DNA from: Eucommia ulmoides
Lineage: Eukaryota > Streptophyta > Magnoliopsida > Garryales > Eucommiaceae
Assembly: GCA_016647705.1 (NCBI GenBank)
Contig: CM028328.1
Location: 46,928,647-46,992,646, forward strand
Reading direction: 5' to 3'
DNA length: 64,000 bases
Position numbers and translations under genes: made by a program. The notes beneath the pieces were generated by a model, which was not told the DNA's origin, ran no database searches, and saw only the letters and a list, made by a program, of their open reading frames with translations. The stretch's first letter is position 1. The number at the start of each line of letters is the position of its first letter. Of the stretch, positions 11,875-24,689 are shown one piece after another.

Positions 11875-12239
11875 GTACCGTCTTCGGACGGGTGTCTTGA
11901 GGTGTCTAACATTTTCTCCGAGTATAACTTCCTCCCGAACTTAAAGAATATATTTGGTATATAGTCCTATGATAGTCAAAACATAGGCCATTTCAAAAGG
12001 AAAAATAAATTTCTAAAATCCCGATAACCTAACACACTATTTAACCCTATGCTAAGTGGCGACTCTGTCTTTAACAAAAACCTCGTCCCAATTTCATAAC
12101 CGACACCTAGAAAAACCTTTGAAAAATCATTTTCAAAATGAGCAAATTTGGACGACTTAGAGAAGAAGGGATAAAACTTGTTTTCATCCTCTTGTCGATT
12201 CTCTATTTCTTCCGCTATAAAAATTCGAGGTGTGTTAGC

Positions 12240-12259
12240 TGGCGACTCCATTGGGGACT
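12240..12259 (+). promoter_or_regulatory. Ogre/Tat-type primer-binding site
   Basis: TGGCGACTCCATTGGGGACT is close to the primer site typical of Ogre/Tat elements (family knowledge: complementary to a tRNA 3' end, reported as tRNA-Arg). Confidence 0.6.
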
Positions 12260-14144
12260 TCATAAGAGAGTTACGCCTAGTTGGAGTCTAAATTCATATT
12301 CATTGTTTAATGACATAGAAGTATTATGTCATTGATTTCAAGTATAAACAATTTCCTACCAAAAACATAACAGTATCAACCATAACAATAATAGTAACAA
12401 TAATAATAATAATAACAAAACACTATTAAGCATATCATTTTATGTGTATATATTAGCATGCATACATATTTACTGACTTTATTTTCTACGTTTACATTTA
12501 CTGTCTTTACATTATTACATTTAAATATTGTCTTTACATTTCTGCATTTACATTACTGTATACTCTCTCCAACGCACAAGCACTAAATTTGCATTGCATA
12601 TCATGATGAAAACCCAAGCCGTAACCCTCATAAGGATAGAGAGGCCGGCAGTAGGGGCTTTTGTCGGTGGTTTCATCACACTGATCTAAGCCCTGAAAAA
12701 CCCTTAAATTAGAAAGATAAGTTAGTAGAATCAAGGCTGGGAGTTGCATCTCCCGGGATCCAGCTATGAACCTCTTCTCGCTTGGACCACCAACCAAAGA
12801 TGCGTGTTCGCTCGGGGAGGACGCTTGAGGTTTGAAGGTCTTGGATTTGAGTTGTTTTTAGGATACGCTATAGGAAAAGTCAAAACCACATATAGTGAGC
12901 CTAGAATAGAGGATAACCAAAACGTTTTTCTACTCAGGTTAGGACACTTATTTTGGAGAGATATGTTATTTTTTTTTAATTCTGTACAATTATTTATGTT
13001 ACTGTTGTACTATGGGGTGAGAACAAAACTTTTAGGACAAGTAGGGGCATAATAATTTGTTTGAGAATTCTTGTTCTATCCCACACATTGCTAGCTTGCT
13101 TGGTACGAAAAACGTTCGTAAAAAATTTGAATACGGAGCAAGCTGTAGGAAAGAACAAGAATCCTTACTTCACTTAACCCAATACACCATAAAAAATAAA
13201 ACATCAAAACTAATAATTCCCATTTCATCCATAATAATTAACTTAAAACATACGTTAACCAAATCACCAATATCTTTGCTTAAAAAAATAATAATAATAA
13301 AAAAAATCCACCTCATAATGGACATCTAAAAGTACCCTTTGCCGAACAGCTATCCTAAAGCTTATACACTAGAGACGTTAAGATGGGATCAATGTCACGT
13401 CATCACAACAAGATGCAATAGATAGTAGTTGCCTTGAATAAATCCACAAGCAAAAAAAACCCAGCATCGCTACTTAGGAAAATCAAGAAAGAACCCATAT
13501 CCCTACCTAGGACCTATCACGACGAGTCTCTCAGTTTTATAGTAGAAATGACACCCATGAATAACTTTGGTAACCTAGGAGTCTGGAAAAATGGCCATAA
13601 ACCCCCCACATGAAAAATGGATCACCTCGGGAAATTGTAAGAAAGCCTATTGGGTATCATATTCAGAGCCGATGATACAAGTTAACAACACTGCGATCAA
13701 GTGGGAGTACAAGTAGAACGGATACACCAACGATGAAAAAGACTTAGGAAATAACTAGGCCTCTTATATAGGGCTAATAACTAAAAACCTGTGCTACAAC
13801 ACTAGAGGAAGAAATCCCTAAACAATACCTACTCTAGGGAAAGATCCAAGGTGTCGGACCAGATCAGTAATATGGGTCAAACCATTAAGGAGCTAGGATA
13901 GTCAATGCCTAGGAGTCGATCAAGGAGAGAAAACCTGTATCCAACCACCATTAAAAAATAGCTATAACCTAAACAACCAGTTTTTACCCTCGTACCTTAT
14001 CTTACCAACCCTCAAGCTTCTGAGGAGTATAGAAGCTTCACTCAACTTCCCACTCCGATCTCCCAAATATACCACCAGTGCCTTGTGGATAACCTACTTG
14101 TACCTCTTTCGCTCTACTGACCTAATCGCCATTCCTCACAATTC

Positions 14145-14270
14145 GACCCAAATGCCTTCTGTGAGTATTATTCTGGAGGATTAGGTCATCATACCGATTA
14201 GTGTCACACTCTGCTGAACCGCATCGAGGACGTCATTCATTATGGAGCAATCAACTTCGAAGGAATCATG
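14145..14270 (+). pseudogene. Ogre/Tat gag C-terminal fragment
   Basis: Plus-strand translation shows the Cys/His motif CEYYSGGLGHHTD followed by LNRIEDVIHYGAINFEG, as in the zinc-finger-like end of Tat-lineage gag. Fossil fragment in decayed surroundings. Confidence 0.65.
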
Positions 14271-14330
14271 AACTAAGCCAAGGTAGGGGTGTAGTAAGCC
14301 CTAACATATTTTGCTAGCTTGCCTCAAGTA

Positions 14331-15693
14331 GGGAATTTTGGTGTTTAGATGATGTCCATAAGTGACTAAGGCATAACCCAACTATTATAAATCATAGTTA
14401 CCTACTTAAAGTTTGACTCCAATCTCCATTTCCAGTGTTCAACAATTTAATTGTCTATCATAACTTAAGCACGACAAAAAAAAACTAAGGCTACAATAAA
14501 AGTAGTTTTAACATCTAATTGGAACATAACCCAAAGTATAAGTTAAATATAAGAGTCTTAACCAAACGGTGGTGAGATGTTGATAATAAAATCTGAAAAG
14601 TTAGGAGGAAAACCTAGGAACCATGATTATGGAATCACTACACATGCTCCGACCTGGGAATGTCCAAGTAACCTTAAAGGAATATAGAAGACTTCTTCAA
14701 ACTGGAATGAAATGAGAAGCCTCCCGAAGACTAACGACACAAAGAATGATAGATAAAGTCTTAGAGCCCAAACTCGTCCATGAAAATTCTTGGAAGATTG
14801 GGTAGCTGAATATAATGAAGACTAACTAACATAAACCAATATTTTATCTAAGAAATAATCAATTTGGAGACACCACAAAAAACCTTCTTAAAAACAAAAA
14901 CAAGAAGAACCTTCTATAACTGAAGACATTCAAGACTAGAAGAGAACGATAAGCGATATCGGACAAATAGATAAAGTAGTCAGGATAAGGGCGGAACCAA
15001 TAAAGACCTCGATACCAACTCAAATTACCGTAATCCTCGAGTAGCATTTAGGACCTAGGTAATCCAAATAGCAATCTCAGATAAATATCAAAACCTGATG
15101 GTATTAAATTAGATAATGCTGGATAACAAACTACTAGGGTCACCGTTCCAAATTCATTTTAAAACTATTTTTACCATATCCCAAATCTTTTCCGGTGTAA
15201 GAATTATGATGACAAACCAACTTTTGAATACCAGAATATGAAAATTAAAAAGCATACTTTCACTAAATAATCTTGTAAGAGATAAATAGGGATATATACA
15301 AAGGCGTAAGAAGGACTGTAAGGTAAAACACCAAAATTTTGAACTTCAGGGCAATCTACGAAAGTGAAAGGGATATAAACCCTATGATTAGAAAACTAGA
15401 CAAAGAGGAACAAAGAGCACTTGAAGAAAGAAGCATAATGACAAAGCCAAGTTTATGTCATCCAAAAGAGGATAGGCCTTCTTGCTAGCAAGATCCTAGA
15501 GAGTGGAGAAAATTCCAAGTAAACGTTAGTGACCTTTCTCTCCTTTGTGTTACAGTAGAGGTTACTTTACGATAGCTAACGACAAAAGGGTACTCAATAT
15601 TTCTCAAAAGCAGAATCACAAAAGATAATGATAAAAAACACAATAATACCCAGACAAAGATTACTAATATGAAATTTTACATAAAACAAACAA
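14331..15693. other. Decayed repeat-like sequence, unclassified
   Basis: It may continue the Ogre/Tat internal region, but I see no domain I can name on either strand. Confidence 0.35.
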
Positions 15694-15767
<74 letters not shown>

Positions 15768-15788
15768 TAAATAAATAAATAAATAAAA
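15694..15788. repeat. (AAT)n and (AAAT)n microsatellite
   Basis: About 23 uninterrupted AAT trinucleotides are followed by several AAAT units, ending just before the LTR at 15799. Confidence 0.95.
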
Positions 15789-15798
15789 CGTCACACAC

Positions 15799-17197
15799 TA
15801 GTAGCGCATAAATATGTCGCTACTTTCACTCGCAAGTGTACGAGGTCAAGTTTTAGTATAGATCGGGAGAGTAAGAGTATCGTGTCCATAGGGATTGGTT
15901 GTGACTATTTGAGTACCGTGTTTGTCATGATCTAATTTTATCTAGGCTAAAACAAATGTAATTAATTAATATAAACTAATACTAAAATACTAATTAAACT
16001 ATAATAATACTATTATGAGATGTTTTAGGGAAAATCTTACCTAGGGATTAACTTTTGTTTACAAAAACGTGTTCGGTCTCGCTTTAGTTTACGTTAATGG
16101 CGTTCGGGTATCCAACAATCTCGGTTCGTAAACTCACTCGCCACCTCTCTCAAGTGTGAGACGAGTTAATACATGACTTCGCGTCAATGGAGAAGTCTCC
16201 CTCAACATCTTAATGATGCTAGGTCATGTGAGTCTCGTTCCAACGTCATTGATTGCACACTTTCTAACGCCCTCCCGGGTCATTAGATTGTCGTGTTGTG
16301 CTTACCCTAGTGCAAATCTAGGGTTACCTCTCTTGAGTGTCTAACCCCGTATTCTCTAATTATCTAAACAAGCATAATAACAGGACAACACGACAAACAC
16401 AATCAAAATTATTATAAAACATACATTAACGAAACACAAACTAAAACAGAACTACATTTTCATAAATATATTAATCCCTAGACAAAAACCCGTTTAACTC
16501 ATGGTCATAGCCGGTTATACAATGAAAACAAACCTAAACATGCTCAACTAACTACTGAAGTTAAGAAATAAAAGAAGAAACAAAAGAAACTTAGCCTAGT
16601 CCAAAGATTTGTCGCTAAAAATGCTTCAGGATCGTTTCTCCTTTATCGCAATGTGATAATCTTCTTTGGAATTGGTTGAGCACTCCCAAAACCTCTCTCT
16701 AAAATATACTGACCCTAATAGTGCTCTAATGGCCGGAAGAGAGGAGAGAAAGGGGTATAAATAGGGAAAATATCCTAAAAATATCCTAAATCTGTGCCGA
16801 GGTGACCGCTGCAGCGGTGGGTAGGTCGGTTTGATGATCGCCTAGGCTGTGGAATCAGTGGTGGATTCAAGGACTTCTTTGCATTTTCATCGCCGCGGTG
16901 GTGGATGTCCAACAAGATTAGCCTTCTCTACATTTTCATCGTCGCGACGGTGGTCTGGACGCTGTGGCGATGGGCTTCTTTTCAAAATATTACCTCCGTG
17001 CTTATTTTTCGGCCATTTTTCCACCATTCTTGATATGATATCCTTGTTTAGCATCCATTTTTATACCGTTTCACCCCCACACACCTTATTAAATACAAAA
17101 AGAATAAAAACACATTAAAATATATTAAAACGTACTAAACATACTCGAAAACTAACAATGTTCGGATTGGAAATAAATAGGTAATTTACACCTATCA
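15799..17197 (-). repeat. Athila-type LTR 1 (1.40 kb)
   Basis: Starts TAGTAGCGC and ends ACACCTATCA in plus orientation. Contains the palindrome CCGCTGCAGCGG (16806-16817), GCCTAGGC (16840-16847) and CGTCGCGACG (16940-16949), next to a TATA-like TATAAATA near 16756-16763. Confidence 0.85.
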
Positions 17198-17820
17198 AAT
17201 ACCCCAAAACTCAGAATTTTGCCAGTTCTTGAGCAAAACACCCACGCAATAAAAGTGAATATAACAACTAAAAACTGAAAATGAAAAACACAAAAAACAA
17301 ATATGTGCAAGTTTTGAGTATCATCTACCGGCCAAATGAAATTTCCCTCATCAGCCCCCAATCCTATCGAGTTCAAGCATAGAAATACACCATGTAGTGT
17401 TCTAGAATTTCAGCATTTATAATAGTAAGTGCCATTATAGATAATGTCAAAGTGTGTATGCTTAAAACTCAAATATATAACTATCCGTTAATTGGATTGG
17501 ATTATCCACCATATAACCGCATGATAGAAAAAAAACCCCCGAGGGTATAGGGAATCCATAGGCTTGACCTGGGTTTTAGTCTCCACTAATGTAGGCTCGA
17601 AAGTTCAAAAAGATCATAGATCTTGGTTTGGTTTAGGACAAATGGCCAATGGTATATTGGAAATGAAAAACAGGTTAACTTTGTTAACCTTTTACGATAC
17701 CCAAGGCATATCGCTTGGCACACTCACTCTCGAAACCCCACAGATAAATTGAAACAATCATGAACAATCTATTAAGACCGATGTACTCACTTGTCAAAAA
17801 GAAACTATATTTACATAGTT

Positions 17821-17861
<41 letters not shown>

Positions 17862-18441
17862 CAACAAACGCACTTCCAAACTTATTTGATTTGTACAATT
17901 TAAGGAGTGTGTGAAATATGAAAAAAAAAATAAGTGAGTACTCGAATACCGAACCAATTAATAGCTCGCCTAGAACCCAACCGCTCACATCAAGTAGCAT
18001 AATGAATGCTAACTTGATTCACACTCTTTGTGCCTTTGGTTTGGTTTGGTTTAGCGATATAGGTTTGGAAAAATTTCAATTGGCTAGGGTATTTGTTTAA
18101 GTGTTCAGAATTGAAACGACTATTAGGCTTCGACAGGGTAACGAGGGATAATGATATATTAGGGTAAGCTTAAAAGGCTCAAGCAACAAAATGACTACCT
18201 AAATCATACCTCCTGAACAACCTTGTCTAGGACTATAAAAATGGCTTGGAATCCCATTAAAAGAATTGCATCAATACTCGTTGATCTAACATTATCGAGT
18301 ACCCTGCAAGAGAAATTAAAAAAAAAAAAACTACAAACAAAAATTATACACAAAAGAAATGCCTAAAGTAAAATTTGGTTATTTACTCACAATATCAATA
18401 ATAACCAAATTCACCAATCCTCGGCAATGGCGCCAAAAACT
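17198..18441 (-). other. Non-coding internal domain 1
   Basis: Begins with a PPT-like complement (ATACCCCAAAACT) beside LTR 1 and ends with a primer-site-like block (CCTCGGCAATGGCGCCAAAA, minus sense TTTTGGCGCCATTGCCGAGG) before LTR 2. It holds a 34-base T run at 17822-17855. No coding frame is recognisable, so it depends on other elements for movement (inference). Confidence 0.75.
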
Positions 18442-20041
18442 TAGTAGTGTGTGAATACGCTGCTACTTTCACCCGCAAGTATATGACATCAAGTTTTAGT
18501 ATAGATCAGGAGAGTTAGGGTTATTGTGTCCACAAGAATTGGTTTTGACTATTATTGAGTACCGCGTTTATCATGACCTAATTTTATCTAGGTGAAAATA
18601 AATGTGTTTAACATTAATAATACTAATATTAAGTTAATTAATCTAATTAAATTAACTATACTAATACTATTATGAGATGTTTAGCGAAAGTATTGCCTAG
18701 GGATTAACTTTTGTTTACAAAAACGTATTTGGTCTCGTTTTAGTTTGCGTTAACGGCGTTCGACTTATCTGATAATCTGAGTTCGTAAACTCTCCTGCCA
18801 CCTCTCCCGAGTGTAAGACAGGAGAATACATGACTTCACGTTAACAAATAAGTCCCCCTCAATGTCTTAACGACACTAGGTCATGTGAGTCTCGCCCCAA
18901 TGTCATTGATTGCACACAATCCAACTCCCGACCAGGTCATTGGATCGTCGCGTTGTGTTTACCCTATTGATAATCTCAGTTCTAAAACTCTGCCACCACC
19001 TCTCCCGAGTGTAAGACGGTAGAATACATGACTTCGAGTCAACAAAGAAATCCCTCTCAACGTCTTAAAGACCCTAGGTCATGTGAGTCTTACCCCAACG
19101 TTATAGATTGTCCACAATCCTAACCCCGACCGAGTTATTGGATCGTGGCATTTGTTTACCCTAGTCCAAATTCAAGATTTGTCAAACCCTGTATTCTCAT
19201 AACATCATTCTAAGCATATAAATAAACAATACGTCATACACAATCAAAATAATGAAGAACATCTGCAAACAAAACATAAACTCAACAAAATAATATTTTC
19301 ATAAATTACATTAATCCCTAAACAAAAACCCGTTTAGCTCATGGCCATAGCCAGTTATACAATGAAAACTAAGCTAAACATGCTCAAACAACAATCCTAT
19401 GTTAAGAAATAAAAGAAGGAACAAGAGAAACTTAGCCTAGTCCGAAGATTTATCGCTAAAAATGTTTTGAGATCGCTCCTCCTTCGTGGCAACGTGATCT
19501 TCTCCTTAGGATTTGAATGAGCACTCCCCAAAACCTCTCTCTAAAATATACTAAGTCCTATAGAGCTCTCATGGCTGGAGGAAAGGAGATGAGAGGAGGA
19601 GGTATAAATAGGGAAAATATCTAAAATAAATATCTAAATCTATGCAAAGGCCACCGCCGCGGCGGTGAGTTGGTCGGTTAGTTGATCGCCTAGGCGGTGG
19701 AGTCGGCAGTGGATTTGCTGACATCCTGCATTTTAACCTCCGCGGACATGAATCTTAGTGCCACGGCGATGGACGTTTAGCAAGAAATCAACTCTCTGTA
19801 TCTTCATCGCCGCGACAGAGGTTTGGATGCAACCGCAGTGGGCTTCTTTCAAAATAATGCCGCCTTGCACATTTTTCCATCGTTCTTCGACCGTTCTTGG
19901 TTTGATCTCATTGTTTACGCTCTGTTTTCCTACCTTTTCACCCCATATACCTGATTTAGTACAAAAAGAATAAAAACACATCAAAATATATTAAAACGTA
20001 CTAAACATACTAAAAAACTAACAACGTTCGGATTGGAAATA
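18442..20041 (-). repeat. Athila-type LTR 2 (1.60 kb, right end missing)
   Basis: It carries an internal tandem duplication of ~195 bp (18770-18964 and 18965-19160) that LTR 1 and LTR 3 lack, so it belongs to a different subfamily. It contains the perfect 16-bp palindrome CACCGCCGCGGCGGTG (19652-19667) and CGCCTAGGCG (19687-19696). It ends abruptly at GGAAATA. Confidence 0.8.
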
Positions 20042-21762
20042 GGGTAACGAGGGATAATGATATATCAGGGTAAGCTTAAAAGGCTCAAGCGACAAAATGA
20101 CTGCTTAAATCATATCTCCTGAACAACCTTGCCTAGGATTTCACCTCGAATTTCCCCCAAATTAAGTTCTAGAAACCCTAATGTCATGAATTTAGGTGAC
20201 AGATAATCGTTTTCAAATCAATTAGGCAGTTATATAATGAGTTTACATGCTCGTGCAAGTAGAATCTATAATAACTATTACTAAAACATAACGTTGAGCA
20301 CATAGAACATACATGCATGAGTTTTACGCTTGACCTCAATAAACAACTAAGGGACAGACTCATAATTGGGTAATGGCCCAGATGACGTCAAAACTTAGCA
20401 CATAACAACAACTAAATTAAACAAACTAATCCTAAACAAACATGCGCACGTAAAAATAGTAAAACATAAACTATAACTAAAACATTCTAACACATCATCA
20501 CCAACTTAAACATGAAATGCTCATAATAACCTAGTCAGTGATCCCAATGACATGATAAAGTATTATAATAAAGACTAGGGTTTAGAACACATACTTGGGA
20601 GGCGATAGAATCTCGCCTCCGACTCAAATCGGCTGTCACGGATCTAATTTATTTTTCCTTGGGTTGCCTCCCAAGAAGCACTTGTTTTAAGGTCGTCAAC
20701 CTGACACGCCGAAGTTCTCATCAAAGAAAAGCTTCCGCATATAGTAAGTGTCGTACAACACTACATATGGGTCTTGGTTCAGTACGCCCTCAAGCTTGGC
20801 GAGATTTGGCTCTGATCGGCCCAAGCTTTCAGTAGGATGCTCTACTAGCTCATGTACTTAGTGGGCATGGAAGAACGTTGCTAATGGCGGGGAAGGATCC
20901 ATGAGCCACATCGGATCCTCATAAATATGATCGTCTGGGATCGATGGTGGCATCACCAGCTGGAATTTGAATGGTGAAAATTCACAACGATGAATGTGTG
21001 AATCTCTATCAATCTCACCCAAGTACCTCCCACTTGTCTTCGATTCCTCACGATGGCTTTCACTGAATGTGTCTTGTGAATCTCTGAGTGCCACCGTGTT
21101 TGACTCGGCCTCAATAAAGCAGATAAAATGAAAGATTTTCCCCTGAAGAGACGTTACGGTCACATTAATTTCAGTGCAAATCGTCTCAATGTTGTCGAGA
21201 TGATCCTCATGCTCATTTAGCCGGTCATTCATCTCCATCAAGACTCTCTAAGTTTCCCCTATAATTGTAGCAATTATTTCTTCCAGATTGGGGGAAGAAT
21301 CTTCATCGTGGTCTGAAGTGTCAATCCATCGCACCGTAGTGTTGAAACTATGAAAATCAAAGGTCTCCATGTCTTCCAGCAACCAATAGGCTTCGTCCGC
21401 GGTTAGTTGGTAGAAAGAGGTGCTAGTATTTCATCATTCCACCCATATTCTGGTTACGACATGTAACGAAGAAGTTCAGTAGTTGACACTTCCTCGGGAA
21501 ACGATGTTTCAGAAATTAGAGTAGCAAATCCTTGTAACGATCCCAAGCACAGTAAAATGGATTGAAATCTTGTTGAAAGAATTGAAAAAGCACTTGTTGA
21601 TCTAACATTGTCAAGCACCCTATGGGAAAAAAAAAAAAAAAAAAGAACAAAAACTACAAATAAAAATTTATACACAAGAAATGCCTAAAGTAAAATTTGG
21701 TCATTTACTCACGATATCAATAATAATAAAATACACAATCTTCGGCAATGATGCCAAAAACT
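20042..21762 (-). pseudogene. Internal domain 2 with a gag-derived remnant
   Basis: Mostly non-coding. A minus-strand frame at 20858-21241 starts MNDRLNEHEDHLDNIETICT. This parallels the gag of the complete Athila element in this window (HNRLNKHETRLDSIDTTCIN), so the family descends from a coding Athila. At 20657-20690 lies the block complementary to 'AGCACTTCTTGGGAGGCAACC', which I know from several Athila-like elements and which can fold (CTTGGG/CCCAAG). The primer-site-like block stands at 21740-21762. Confidence 0.65.
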
Positions 21763-23152
21763 TGGTAGCACGTAAATACGTCACTACTTTCACTCGCAAG
21801 TGTATGAGATCAAGTTTTAGTATAGAACAGGTGAGTAAGAGTATCGTGTCCACAGGGATTGGATGTGACTATTATTGAGTACCGTGTTTGTCATGACCTA
21901 ATTTTATCTAAGTTAAAAGAAAAGTAATTAATTAATATAAACTAATACTAAAATACTAATTAAACTATACTAATACAATTATGAGATGTTTTAGGGAAAA
22001 TCTTGCCTAGGGATTAACTTTTGTTTACAAAAACGTGTTTGGTCTTGTTTTAGTTTACGTTAATGGCATTTGGGTATCCGACAATCTCGGTTCGTAAACC
22101 CACTCGCCACCTCTCCCGAGTGTAAGACGAGTGAATACATGACTTCGTGTTAACGGAGAAATATCCCTCAACATCTTAACAACACTAGGTCACGTGAGTC
22201 TCGCCCCAACGTCATTGATTGCACACTTTCTAACGCCCTCCCAGGTCGTTAGATTGTCGTGTTGTGTTTACCTTAGTCCGAATCCGGGGTTACCTCTCCC
22301 GAGTGTCAAATCTCGTATTCTCTAATTATCTAAACAAGCATAATAACATGACAACATGGCAAACAAAATTGAAATTATTATAAAACACACGTTAACAAAA
22401 CACAAACTAAAACAAAACTACGTTTTCATAAATATATTAATCCCTAGACAAAAACCCGTTTAGCTCATGGACATAGCTAGTTATACAATAAAAACAAAGC
22501 TAAACATGCTCAACTAACTACCAAAGTTAAGAAAAAAAAGAAGAAACAAAAGAAACTTCGCCTAGTCTAAAGATTTGTCGCTAAGAATACTTCGGGATCA
22601 CTTCTCCTTTATCGCAATGTGATATTCTCCTTCGGAATTGGTTGAGCACTCCAAAAACCTCTCTCTAAAATATACTAACCCTAATGGTGCTCTAATGGCC
22701 GGAAGAGAAGAGAGGAAGGGGTATAAATAGGGAAAATATTCTAAATCTATGCAGAGGTAGCAGTGGGTAGGTCGGTTTAGTGATTGCCTAGGTGGTGCAG
22801 TTAGCGGTGAAGTCAGGGACTTCTCTGTATTTTCACCATCGCGGTGATGGATCTCACTGCTGCGGCAGTAGATGTCCAGCAAGATTAGCCCTCTTTACAT
22901 TTTCACCGTCGTGACGGTGGTCTGGATGCCGTGGCGGTGGGCTTCCTTTCAGAATATTGCCTCCGTGCTTGTTTTTCCACGGTACTTGATCCGATATCCT
23001 CGTTTAGGATCTATTTTCATACCGTTTCACCCCACACACCTGGTTTAATACAAAAAGAATAAAAACACATTAAAATGTATTAAAACGTACTAAACATACT
23101 GGAAAACTAACAATGTTCGGATTGGAAATAGATAGGTAATTTACACCTATCA
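21763..23152 (-). repeat. Athila-type LTR 3 (1.39 kb)
   Basis: Starts TGGTAGCACG and ends CACCTATCA. Closest to LTR 1 across its length, roughly nine-tenths identical by eye. Contains degenerate forms of the palindromes near 22780-22950. Confidence 0.85.
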
Positions 23153-23305
23153 CGCACCGAGTACAAATCAAAACTACAAGTGTAATACAAAGCTAGTCGA
23201 TGCCACACAATCAAAGACTAAGGGATGAGCATAAGAATCACATGTAATTTGGAGACTCTATGCAAGAGTAGATCCAAGCGACCTCCTCATCTGTTAAAGT
23301 GGAGG
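23153..23305. other. Short unclassified spacer
   Basis: Does not align with the Tekay LTR copy farther right, and no feature is recognised. Confidence 0.4.
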
Positions 23306-24483
23306 AAAATTTTTGTAATTGTTATTGTAATATTTTTTGTACAGTTAATATCGGCTTAAGAAATTGAGCGTTTAATAATTTTGTATAATAAAAAAAAATT
23401 AGGAATGGGAAAGATTGCATTTTAATATCACGCATTGCATATTAGATTAATTTAAATAAATTCCAAATTTAGGCTACGTCGTAATTAGGTTCATAGGCAT
23501 CGCCAACTGTATCCGTATTTCAGCGATAACATAATAGTAGTATAATGTTTTAGGTTAGTGAATTATCTTCTGTGTAAATTTTCAAATTACATTTTCATAC
23601 TAAATTGTGAAAAATAAAATATTTATTAAAAGAGACTATTTTGTAACTTTAGATGAGTCAAGTAAAATTTTAAAAGTGGAAAGTGACTTTTATTATTATA
23701 TGACTATGCTTAGTGTGATCATGACAGAATGTCATGTCCTGCGAGATGTTGTTGGTTCTAACAAAAGGGTATATCCTTTAGAACGTTATGTTGTGACGTG
23801 ACAGGAGAGCCAGTCTTGTAGGTGATGGTTGTTGTTGTTGTTAACGATGATGATTATCGTTATGATATGGTGGTGTATGCACATGTTGGCTCCTACCATT
23901 GGAGACATTAAATAGCCCTGACACTATTGACAACCTTAGATCACACAGTTATACATGTTATGGCACCGTCATAATTCCCATTTGCGAGGTGAAAAAATTC
24001 TATGGCTAGTAGAAAAATATATGTGCAGTATTATTTTATATATGTCAAAGTCATATTACCAGTTAATTTAATTACATTTGTTTTATTGTGATGATAGCAA
24101 TGGAATTTTATTTTTGCTCAGTATGCGCTTATGTTTATATTATGTTTTGAAAAGTGGTGTTAGATAATTATACTTAATTCATAAATTATTTTTATATTAT
24201 GAAGATAGTACACCGATAAAATATTTTATCTCAAATGCCTCAGCTACAACATTAGGTAGAGTTAAAGGGAGGTGTCAATTTTTGGAGGATCGGCAAGACA
24301 GGTGTAAACCATGAAAGTTTTTTTTTTTTTTTTTGTGGTTTTGTTATGGATATTTGGGACACGTGTATTTTTAAAAAAAGTATATATCGGTACATGTTTA
24401 TATATATTTGTTATTGGTCGAAAAATATCAAGTCGAGGTTATGCCGACCCTCGAGTGTTGGGGGCTTGGCGTGGTGTATGATA
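23306..24483 (+). repeat. Tekay left LTR, left end missing
   Basis: Aligns with 31517-32245 and then 49691-50166. About 0.7 kb corresponding to 30803-31516 is absent. Contains GTCATGTCCTGCGAGATG-like lines typical of Del/Tekay LTRs and a (GTT)n run near 23827-23841. Confidence 0.8.
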
Positions 24484-24488
24484 GTTTT

Positions 24489-24501
24489 TGGTATCAAAGC
24501 C
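24489..24501 (+). promoter_or_regulatory. Tekay primer-binding site, first copy
   Basis: TGGTATCAAAGCC, close to the initiator-Met tRNA primer site (TGGTATCAGAGCC), five bases internal to the LTR end. Confidence 0.85.
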
Positions 24502-24689
24502 TACGTATAGGTTCAGTAGATGTGTCAGATTGTGTCGTCAGTAGTGGACCGTAAGATAGGGTGTTGATAGGTTGGTTTGGCACTTGAGTGGTACTTATTT
24601 TATTGGATTAAATAGTACATTTGAATCATGCATTGTTCTTTGTAATGTTGGCCTTTTTATTTATTAAATTTCATTTCAGATCTTAAATA

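Larger units (their letters stand above)
11875..14330 (+). mobile_element. Ogre/Tat-type Ty3/gypsy element, remnant
   Basis: Three signals in the correct order support this. First, an LTR-end-like region (11875-12239) with CTCCGAGTATAACTTCCTCC resembles the 'CGTAACCGACTCCCGAAC' block of these LTRs. Second, a primer site TGGCGACTCCATTGGGGACT lies at 12240-12259. Third, a gag piece near 14145-14270 reads DPNAFCEYYSGGLGHHTD and later HTLLNRIEDVIHYGAINFEG, the family's C-terminal gag motif 'C.YH.G..GH.T..C..L...I..LI..G.I.F'. The other LTR and pol are not visible. Old and heavily broken. Confidence 0.6.
15799..23152 (-). mobile_element. Athila-derived non-autonomous array: LTR-internal-LTR-internal-LTR
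   Basis: Three LTRs of one family (15799-17197, 18442-20041, 21763-23152) alternate with internal domains of 1.24 and 1.72 kb that lack gag-pol. Each LTR's left side is preceded by AAAAACT plus a primer-site-like block, except the outermost one. The outer flanks read CACAC and CGCAC, a possible target duplication with one change. The middle LTR lacks its last ~24 bp and joins internal sequence homologous to 18145 onward, pointing to recombination between copies. It fits the LARD class: big LTRs, short non-coding interior, presumably mobilised in trans. Confidence 0.8.

Noticed and set aside
12744-13329. Two adjoining plus-strand open frames of about 100 codons.
   Set aside because: They lie in the leader of the Ogre/Tat remnant, have no motif and unlike composition; likely chance.
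15594-15794. Minus-strand open frame with a long leucine run.
   Set aside because: It is only the translation of the (AAT)n microsatellite.
17822-17855. T run as the poly(A) tail of a LINE or SINE insertion.
   Set aside because: The same tract is at the same place in three related elements, no duplication flanks it and no LINE or SINE body adjoins.
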